Assembly (NCBI GenBank): GCA_913775525.1
Contig: CAJYLH010000037.1
Location: 62,001-126,000 of the forward strand
Reading direction: 5' to 3'
Source of the DNA: an uncultured Chryseobacterium sp.
Lineage (GTDB): Bacteria > Bacteroidota > Bacteroidia > Flavobacteriales > Weeksellaceae
DNA length: 64,000 nucleotides
The notes under the pieces were generated by a model. It was not told the DNA's origin and did not search any database. It worked only from the letters and a program-made list of their open reading frames with translations. Shown piece after piece: positions 58,319-64,000 of the stretch. Within the stretch, counting starts at the first letter, position 1. Every line of letters begins with the position of its first letter. Position numbers and translations under genes: made by a program.

Positions 58319-59115
58319 TTCCGTCCGTTCAAGTACGAAAAGAAATGGAGTGTATCGAGAACTTGTTGAAAAGGATCACACTTTTGTTTGTTAATCACCG
58401 GTTCTCGATACATTTTTCTCCGCGTTGCTGCGAAAAAAACTCGAACTGACGGGGCCGCAGTGTTTGTCAGGGATAGATTTCCGTTGTTGTCTGTTCTAGT
58501 ATGCAACGAAGTGGAGTGTATCGAGAACTTGTTCAAAAGGATTATGTTTTGTCTGCAATTCACTGGTTCTCGATACATTTTTCTCCGCGTTGCTGCAAAA
58601 AAAACTCGAACTGACGGTGCCGCAGTGTTTGTCAGGGATCTATTTCCGTCGTCGTCAGTTCGAGTGCGCAACGAAGTGGAGCGTATCGAGAACTTGTTGA
58701 AAAGGATCACACTTTTGTTTGTCAATCACCGGTTCTCGATACATTTTTCTCCGCTTTGCTGCGAAAAACACTCGAACTGACGGGGCCGCAGTGTCTGTCA
58801 GGGATAGATTTCCGCAGCCGTCAGTTCGAGTACGCAACGAAGTGGAGCGTATCGAGAACTTGTTGAAAAGGATCACACTTTTGTTTGTCAATCACCGGTT
58901 CTCGATACATTTTTCTCCGCGATGCTGCGAAAAAAACTCGAACTGACGGGGCCGCAGTGTTTGTCAGGGATAGATTTCCGCAGCCGTCAGTTCGAGTGCG
59001 CAACGCAGTGGAGTGTATCGAGAACTTGTTGAAAAGAAGTGCTGATCTGCCTGTTACACACCGGTTCTGGATACATTTTTCTCCGCTTTGCTGAGAAAAC
59101 ACTCAAACGGACGGA
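58319..59115. repeat. array of ~166-bp repeats, each with two inverted repeats
   Basis: Units begin with tatcgagaacttgtt at 58353, 58519, 58684, 58850 and 59016 (spacing 166, 165, 166, 166; the last is partial). Each holds IR-A, tatcgagaac...gttctcgata (58353-58362/58401-58410 in unit 1, 38-nt loop), and IR-B, actcgaactgacgg...ccgtcagttcgagt (14-bp perfect at 58770-58783/58818-58831). Loops diverge in units 2 and 5 while IR-A arms stay intact (one mismatch in unit 5); units 3 and 4 are nearly identical. The outer edges carry a diverged IR-B form (ccgtccgttcaagt at 58321; actcaaacggacgg at 59101). GC content is above the surroundings. No unique spacers, so not CRISPR. Confidence 0.92.
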
Positions 59116-59159
59116 GCAGAAATTATTATTATATGATTGATTTATCGACTGTTCATAAC

Positions 59160-59186
59160 AAAAAAAGCCCGGAAAATCCGGGCTTT
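59160..59186 (-). terminator. lpdA terminator
   Basis: Ten-bp perfect arms (59164-59173 and 59177-59186) with an aaa loop; on the minus strand the run of A at 59160-59166 becomes the T-run after the hairpin. Confidence 0.88.
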
Positions 59187-59219
59187 ACTATATTAAATGA
59201 TTAATAATGATATTAGTCC

Positions 59220-60608
59220 TTAGATATGGATCACCTCACCGTAAGCAGCAGCGGCAGCTTCCATAATCGCTTCGGAAACGGTCGGGTGCGGGTGGATAGA
59301 CTTGATGATCTCATGGCCTGTGGTCTCCAGTTTCCTGGCTACTACAGCTTCTGCAACCATATCGGTAACACCGTCACCGATCATGTGGCAACCTAACCAC
59401 TCTCCGTATTTGGCATCGAAAATTACTTTGATGAAACCGTCGGTATTTCCATTGGCTGTTGCTTTTCCGCTGGCAGAAAGAGGGAACTTCCCTACTTTGA
59501 TTTCATACCCTTTTTCTTTAGCCTGCTTTTCAGTAAGGCCTACGGAAGCTACTTCCGGATGGCAATATGTACATCCTGGGATGTTGCCGTAGTCGATTTT
59601 TTCTACGTGCATTCCCTTGATCTTTTCCACACAGGTGATTCCTTCTGCGGAAGCAACGTGTGCCAGGGCCTGGGTAGGGATGATATCCCCGATCGCATAA
59701 TATCCCGGTACGGAAGTTTCATACCATTCGTTGACCAGTACCCTTCCTTTGTCTGTCTGGATGCCCACTTCTTCAAGGCCAATATTCTCGATGTTCGCAG
59801 CAATTCCTACCGCAGACAATAAGATATCCGCTTCCAGAGTGATGTTGCCTTTAGCTGTTTTCACAGTCGCCTTCACTCCTTCTCCGCTTGTATCCACACT
59901 TTCTACAGATGCATTGGTCATGATCTCAATTCCGGTCTTCTTAAGGGACTTCTCTAAATGTTTAGAGATTTCCTCATCTTCCACAGGAACGATGTTCGGC
60001 ATGAATTCAACCACAGTTACTTTAGTCCCCATCGTGTTATAGAAATCGGCAAACTCAACTCCGATAGCTCCGGAACCTACTACGATCATAGATTTCGGTT
60101 GTTCAGGTAAAGACAATGCCTGTCGGTATCCGATTACTTTTTTACCGTCCTGAGGCAGGTTCGGTAATTCTCTGGAACGGGCTCCCGTAGCGATGATGAT
60201 ATGGGTACCGGTATATTCCGTTACTTTACCTTCCTGATCGGTTACAGAAACTTTTTTGCCCTTCTGAACTTTCGCTGTTCCCAGAATGACATCGATTTTA
60301 TTTTTTTTCATCAGGAATTCAATCCCTTTGCTCATTTTGTTCGCTACACCACGGCTTCTCTGAATAACATTCGGGAATTCAAAGCTTCCTTCTACTTTAT
60401 TCAGTCCGTAATCTTCAGCATGGTTGATATAATGAAATACCTGAGCCGATTTCAGCAAAGCTTTAGTAGGAATACATCCCCAGTTCAGGCAGATCCCTCC
60501 AAGGTTTTCTTTTTCGATGATCGCAGTCTTGAAACCCAGCTGTGCCGCTCTGATTGCTGTAACGTATCCACCAGGACCACTTCCGATGACAATAATATCG
60601 TAGTTCAT
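59220..60608 (-). CDS. lpdA: dihydrolipoyl dehydrogenase
   Basis: 462 residues from the ATG at 60608; the open frame extends 39 codons upstream to 60725 but the family begins at MNYDIIVIGSGPGGYV, so the extension is rejected. It is the FAD E3 subunit that reoxidises dihydrolipoyl groups in pyruvate and 2-oxoglutarate dehydrogenases and the glycine cleavage system. Seen: FAD loop GSGPGG, redox disulfide Cys40/Cys45 in GGICLNWGCIPTK, NAD loop VVGSGAIGVEFADF, and the active-site HPHPTVSEA. Stand-alone here, with no E1/E2 genes adjacent. Confidence 0.96.
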   Translation of the reverse strand: MNYDIIVIGSGPGGYVTAIRAAQLGFKTAIIEKENLGGICLNWGCIPTKALLKSAQVFHYINHAEDYGLNKVEGSFEFPNVIQRSRGVANKMSKGIEFLMKKNKIDVILGTAKVQKGKKVSVTDQEGKVTEYTGTHIIIATGARSRELPNLPQDGKKVIGYRQALSLPEQPKSMIVVGSGAIGVEFADFYNTMGTKVTVVEFMPNIVPVEDEEISKHLEKSLKKTGIEIMTNASVESVDTSGEGVKATVKTAKGNITLEADILLSAVGIAANIENIGLEEVGIQTDKGRVLVNEWYETSVPGYYAIGDIIPTQALAHVASAEGITCVEKIKGMHVEKIDYGNIPGCTYCHPEVASVGLTEKQAKEKGYEIKVGKFPLSASGKATANGNTDGFIKVIFDAKYGEWLGCHMIGDGVTDMVAEAVVARKLETTGHEIIKSIHPHPTVSEAIMEAAAAAYGEVIHI

Positions 60609-60697
60609 TAGTATAAAATTTTTATGCGAATTTAAGGAAAAAATATCGGATAAGAAATGAAAAAGCAACCGGTAAAGGCTGCTTCTGTGTTTTGAAT

Positions 60698-62011
60698 TTA
60701 TTTTTTGCTGTAGGAGACCCTCCATACGATTCCGCTTACATCGTCTGCTACCAGTAACGATCCGTCAGCAAGCTGCAGCACGCCTACAGGACGTCCGTAC
60801 ACATCACCTTTTTCCTTATCCGCTATAAAGCCTGTTAAAAACGGCTCATAGGATCCGGAAGCCTTTCCATTGGCAAACGGCACAAATGCAACCTGATACC
60901 CGGCCAGTGAAGATCGGTTCCACGATCCGTGCTGCCCGATGAAAGCCCCGTTTTTATACTTCTGTGGGAATTGGGTTCCTGTATAAAAAGCTAGTCCAAG
61001 CGATGCGGTGTGGGCACCCAGCGGCACATCAGGAACAATAGTCTTGGCCACCAGATCAGGTCTCTCGCCTTTTCTTCTCGGGTCTTCATGATTTCCGAAA
61101 TAGGCATACGGCCAGCCGTAAAATGCTCCTTTCTTAACGCTGGTCAGGTAATCCGGAACCAGTTCGTCGCCCAGCTCATCTCTTTCATTCACTACGGTCC
61201 ACAATGCTCCTGTTGCCGGATTCCAGCTCATCCCCACCGGATTCCTGAGTCCTGAGGCAAAGATCACTTCCCCGCTTCCGTCAGGATTTATTTCCAGTAT
61301 ATTGGCTCTCCGTACTTCGTTTTCCATTCCGTTTTCGCCTACATTACTTCCCGAGCCTACCGAAACATAGATTTTCGACTGGTCTTTATTGGCAATTAAA
61401 TTTCGTGTCCAGTGATTGTTATAGCCTCCGGCCGGAAGGTTCAGGATTTTCTTTCCCGGCTGGGATATTTTCAGCTCTCCCTGTTGGTAAGGATACATCC
61501 AAAGCCCGTCTGTATTGGCAACATAGAATTTATCCTTGATGATCAGCATCCCGTAAGGCTGGTTGAGATTGTCCAGGAAAACGGAAGATGTTTCCGGAAT
61601 ACCGTCTTTATCAGCATCCCTGTATACCAATATCCTGTTGGCCGATTTACCGTTCACTTCCGCACCGCTCTTTCCGCTGATGTCATTTTTAACTTTCTCT
61701 GTAGCGGACCGTTCAGAGTTGGATAACACCACAAAGACATCTCCATTAGGTGCCTGAATCATGTTCCTCGGACTTTTGATATTTTCCGCAAAGCGGGTAA
61801 CGGTAAAGCCTTCAGGAGCCGTCGGAGCTTTTCCTGCCGGCCATCCGATCACATTGCTGAATTTATTTTTGGCCCCTTTTTCATCGGGCGCCGGAAGTTT
61901 CAGGGTATCGGTCTGGGTAGCCACTTCACTTTTGGATGTGGTATCCTGCTTTTTCTGGTCTTTACAGCCAGCCAGCAAAACCATAACAGATGGTAGAAGG
62001 TATTTTTTCAT
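60698..62011 (-). CDS. PQQ-dependent sugar dehydrogenase-like lipoprotein (sorbosone dehydrogenase type)
   Basis: 437 residues. The signal peptide ends in LAGC (lipobox Cys16), then a Lys/Asp/Thr-rich linker. The body is the GSDH beta-propeller: PEGFTVTRFAENIKSPRNMIQAPNGDVFVVLSNSE, NHWTRNLIANKDQSKIYVSVGSGSNVGENG, ASGLRNPVGMSWNPATGALWTVVNERDELGDELVPDYL and SWNRSSLAGYQVAFVPF. Members oxidise aldose sugars with PQQ in the periplasm. Whether the organism makes or imports PQQ is not shown here, and the substrate is unknown. It is 89 bp upstream of lpdA on the same strand. Confidence 0.9.
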   Translation of the reverse strand: MKKYLLPSVMVLLAGCKDQKKQDTTSKSEVATQTDTLKLPAPDEKGAKNKFSNVIGWPAGKAPTAPEGFTVTRFAENIKSPRNMIQAPNGDVFVVLSNSERSATEKVKNDISGKSGAEVNGKSANRILVYRDADKDGIPETSSVFLDNLNQPYGMLIIKDKFYVANTDGLWMYPYQQGELKISQPGKKILNLPAGGYNNHWTRNLIANKDQSKIYVSVGSGSNVGENGMENEVRRANILEINPDGSGEVIFASGLRNPVGMSWNPATGALWTVVNERDELGDELVPDYLTSVKKGAFYGWPYAYFGNHEDPRRKGERPDLVAKTIVPDVPLGAHTASLGLAFYTGTQFPQKYKNGAFIGQHGSWNRSSLAGYQVAFVPFANGKASGSYEPFLTGFIADKEKGDVYGRPVGVLQLADGSLLVADDVSGIVWRVSYSKK

Positions 62012-62144
62012 AGGTAAAAGTAATTTTTAATCGGTGGATAGAATATTTCCTATCTCTGTTACAAAAACCATTCCCTGTTTTGGAAAGAAAGAAATGCGGT
62101 GGTTTGATCAGCTAAAGGCAAAAATTGATACATTCACCATTCAC

Positions 62145-62185
62145 CCTTTTAATTTTCGCGCGGCCTCCGGCCGAAAATTAAAAGG
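62145..62185 (-). terminator. long palindrome, probable terminator of the sialidase-like gene
   Basis: Fourteen-bp perfect arms (62145-62158 and 62172-62185, ccttttaattttcg and its complement) around an internal GC-rich cggcctccgg segment. It sits after the stop of the 62208 gene on the minus strand and is A/T-flanked. It shares the ttcgcgcggc core with the palindrome at 52396-52434. Confidence 0.6.
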
Positions 62186-62207
62186 AATTCAAAATATCCC
62201 ATTTACA

Positions 62208-63239
62208 TTATTGTATAACAGCATGTACAATACTCTTCCTGTTCCACGTATACGAGATATGAATTGTCCCGTCAGACGCCTGGATCACAGAAGGATAGGA
62301 ATATTCATCACCGTCTTTGCCGTTTTCCAGCACCAGCACATCTTTCCATTGCTGACCGTCTTTTGAAATGGCCACATTGAGTTTCGTCCGTCCTTCCCAC
62401 CAGTTTTTCCCGCTGATCTCAGGATTATACACGATGAGCAGCCAGTTATTCTTTAGCCGGATGGCATCAGTCCCCGAATTGGGATTGGCAAGGCTGGTTT
62501 CTTCCCAAAGCGTCCACTGCTTTCCGTGGTCATAGGAAAACGAAGTCATCACTTTGTTGTTCTGGCTCCGGGCAAGGAGCTGAAGTGTGCCGTTCCTGTG
62601 CTCAATAATGCTGGGCTGGATGACCTGCACATCTTTCTGGCTGTAGTTAACGGGAATAATTTTCCAGGTTTTTCCCCGGTCAGTACTCCACTCGAGATGG
62701 ACTTTCCAGTTCTTTTCGGTAAATTCCTTGCTGGAGGGTGAAACAAGGTCTCCGTTACGAAGCATCAGCGGACGGTTCTTCACCGGCCCTATCAGGCCTT
62801 TCAGTTCCTGAGCTTCCGACCAGCTTTTTCCGTTATCAGCTGAGGTTTTGAACCACCCGCTCCAAGCCCTTGGATTGGGTCCTGCTTTATAAAACAAAAG
62901 TACCGAATCTGTTTTTGGGAGGGTATATAATACAGGATTCCACGCAGGATAAATCGTATTATCGGTTACTTTCCCATCGGCAACAGCTTCGGGAACAGAC
63001 CAGTTCCGATGATTCCATCCGGACAGCCAGATTTTTACTGAAGGGTCTCCTTCATGATCACCTCCGAACCACGAACAGAGGATGTTCCCATCTTTTGTTT
63101 CCGTTAATGTGGACGCATGGCACTGACGGAATCCCGCCGTGTTTTCCGTAAATATTTTTTCCCTGGACACTAAGACCGGCTGATAGCTCGTACAGGAAGC
63201 CAATAGAAAAAATAAACATATTAAAATCCAGGTTTTCAT
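62208..63239 (-). CDS. sialidase-like BNR/Asp-box beta-propeller lipoprotein
   Basis: 343 residues. The lipobox LASC (Cys16) follows MKTWILICLFFLLASC. Residues 30-343 form a six-bladed BNR propeller with Asp-boxes SADNGKSW, STDRGKTW and SYDHGKQW, plus a degenerate fourth, and the phrases HASTLTETKDGNILCSWFGGDHEGDPSVKIWLS and LLFYKAGPNPRAWSG. The family includes exo-alpha-sialidases and other BNR enzymes (some are glycan lyases or rhamnosidases), so sialic acid is not proven as substrate. Its start overlaps the GH3 stop codon by one base (TGATG), indicating coupled translation. Confidence 0.85.
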   Translation of the reverse strand: MKTWILICLFFLLASCTSYQPVLVSREKIFTENTAGFRQCHASTLTETKDGNILCSWFGGDHEGDPSVKIWLSGWNHRNWSVPEAVADGKVTDNTIYPAWNPVLYTLPKTDSVLLFYKAGPNPRAWSGWFKTSADNGKSWSEAQELKGLIGPVKNRPLMLRNGDLVSPSSKEFTEKNWKVHLEWSTDRGKTWKIIPVNYSQKDVQVIQPSIIEHRNGTLQLLARSQNNKVMTSFSYDHGKQWTLWEETSLANPNSGTDAIRLKNNWLLIVYNPEISGKNWWEGRTKLNVAISKDGQQWKDVLVLENGKDGDEYSYPSVIQASDGTIHISYTWNRKSIVHAVIQ

Positions 63240-64000
63240 CAGTAGACCGTTATATTCTGCTTCAGAGGCAGGTTTTTCGACGAATTGCCTACCATAATCC
63301 GGTAGGTTCCTTTTTCCACCGCCCAGTTCATCTTTTCATTAAGGAACTGCAGCTGCTGTACGGGAAGTTCGATCATTACCTGTCTGGATTCTCCCGGTTG
63401 TAAATGGACTTTTTGAAAGCCTTTCAGCTCAATAACCGGCCGGGAAACCGAAGCCAGGAGGTCTTTAACATACAGCTGGACAACTTCGCTGCCTGCTTTT
63501 GACCCCGTATTTTTTACCGTTACCTGTGCCTGTATGGTGTCAGACTGAGCATATCCTGACCGGTTAAGCTTCAGGTCAGAGATTTCAAATGTGGTATAAC
63601 TTAATCCGAAACCGAACGGATACAAAGGCTCGCCGCTCAGGTCATAATAATCGTTTCCTCTTCCGGTAGGATGATGGTTGTAGCTCAGCGGAAGCTGTCC
63701 TTCCTCAACCGGGAAGGTCAACGGAAGCTTGCCTGAAGGGTTCTCTGCTCCGAAAAGTATTTTAGCAACGGCATTCCCCCCTTCTTCGCCGGGATACCAT
63801 ACATCCAAAATAGCCCCGACCCTGTCTTTCCAGGAAGTTGTCTTAATGGCTGAACCTCCTATCAATACTACGGTTACCGGCTTATTCAGCTTGGAAACTT
63901 CGCTGATGAATGCTTCCTGGTTACCCGGCAGGCTCAACGAGGACCTGTCCTGGAATTCCCCTTCATGAATGCCTGCCGCAATGATGATGTAATCAGCATT
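63239..64000 (-). CDS. glycoside hydrolase family 3 (beta-glucosidase-like), C-terminal part (5' truncated)
   Basis: About 253 residues visible; the frame is open to the window end, so the N-terminal TIM barrel lies outside. Visible: IIIAAGIHEGEFQDRSSLSLPGNQEAF of the C-terminal sandwich domain, the YPGEEGGNAVAKILFGAENPSGKLPLTFP segment typical of the GH3 family, and the fibronectin III-like module (VKNTGSKAGSEVVQLYVKD ... GTYRIMVGNSS). GH3 enzymes release glucose or other sugars from glucosides or xylosides. Overlaps the sialidase-like start by one base. Exact specificity not determinable. Confidence 0.92.
   Translation of the reverse strand, partial: NADYIIIAAGIHEGEFQDRSSLSLPGNQEAFISEVSKLNKPVTVVLIGGSAIKTTSWKDRVGAILDVWYPGEEGGNAVAKILFGAENPSGKLPLTFPVEEGQLPLSYNHHPTGRGNDYYDLSGEPLYPFGFGLSYTTFEISDLKLNRSGYAQSDTIQAQVTVKNTGSKAGSEVVQLYVKDLLASVSRPVIELKGFQKVHLQPGESRQVMIELPVQQLQFLNEKMNWAVEKGTYRIMVGNSSKNLPLKQNITVY

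Noticed and set aside
58291-59102. Several 60-144 codon open frames on both strands across the repeat array
   Set aside because: They follow the repeat period, reappear in each unit on both strands, and contain no protein family features; they are a by-product of the repeated sequence.
58319-59115. CRISPR array
   Set aside because: There are no short repeats separated by unique spacers; the whole ~166-bp unit is repeated and there are no cas genes.
58319-59115. Integron attC array
   Set aside because: Units lack integron core sites and cassette genes, and no integrase gene is present.
60609-60725. 39-codon N-terminal extension of lpdA
   Set aside because: The family begins exactly at the ATG at 60608; the extension is Leu/Phe/Ser-rich and overlaps the end of the sugar dehydrogenase gene.
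1-64000. tRNA, rRNA, insertion sequence or prophage genes
   Set aside because: I read all intergenic gaps and saw no cloverleaf-like sequence, rRNA segment, transposase, integrase or phage structural gene; a tRNA scan was not run.

Overview
The window looks like chromosome of a Bacteroidota bacterium of class Flavobacteriia, most likely Chryseobacterium or a close Weeksellaceae relative. Evidence seen in the sequence: proteins with type IX secretion (T9SS) C-terminal sorting domains (type B at 1-802 and 48177-52376, type A on the M36 protease at 15871-18486); repeated TAnnTTTG promoter elements, several with TTG 20-21 bp upstream, and few Shine-Dalgarno sites; lipoproteins with LxxC boxes; and a chromosomal class A beta-lactamase of the CIA/CGA/PER branch. 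I see no rRNA, tRNA, transposase, integrase, prophage or CRISPR array. Genus is an inference.

Layout. 1-6 kb: tail of a T9SS type B surface protein, then rsmA, and a forward cluster ftsX - DUF3098 - uppP - P-loop kinase - truB - rluF-like (cell division, lipid carrier recycling, RNA modification). 6-14 kb: four-repeat HhH protein, MerR and AraC regulators, ccoG, SMP-30 lipoprotein, PhzF-like isomerase, DbpA-like helicase. 14-21 kb: rpsA, secreted M36 protease, EamA transporter, exported alpha/beta hydrolase, rplS. 21-36 kb: purB, WG-repeat protein, DUF1016 nuclease, purL, an AT-rich toxin-antitoxin-like pair, orphan barstar with an SGNH hydrolase, dgkA, dnaN, pheT, META lipoprotein. 36-49 kb: acidic small protein, GT-C-like membrane protein, hydroxyacyl-CoA dehydrogenase, class A beta-lactamase, GH5 glycosidase with C-terminal binding module, DUF6624 - Crp - VOC group, Gfo/Idh oxidoreductase, pcm, 2-hydroxyacid dehydrogenase. 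48-58 kb: 1399-residue repeat surface protein, hutU with a di-haem peroxidase, PEP mutase-like gene with ada. 58-64 kb: GIY-YIG nuclease beside a 0.8 kb array of ~166-bp repeats, lpdA, PQQ-type sugar dehydrogenase, and a coupled GH3 - sialidase-like operon cut by the window end.

Most genes are ordinary housekeeping and polymer-scavenging functions. The structures least explained by standard annotation are the 58.3-59.1 kb repeat array, in which every unit holds two inverted repeats and which lies ~100 bp from a stand-alone GIY-YIG nuclease gene; the TA-like pair behind purL with its own promoter; and several long intergenic palindromes. The array plus nuclease is the best candidate for a little-described system, perhaps a repeat-propagation or repeat-processing pair like REP sequences and RAYT proteins, but this is a hypothesis.
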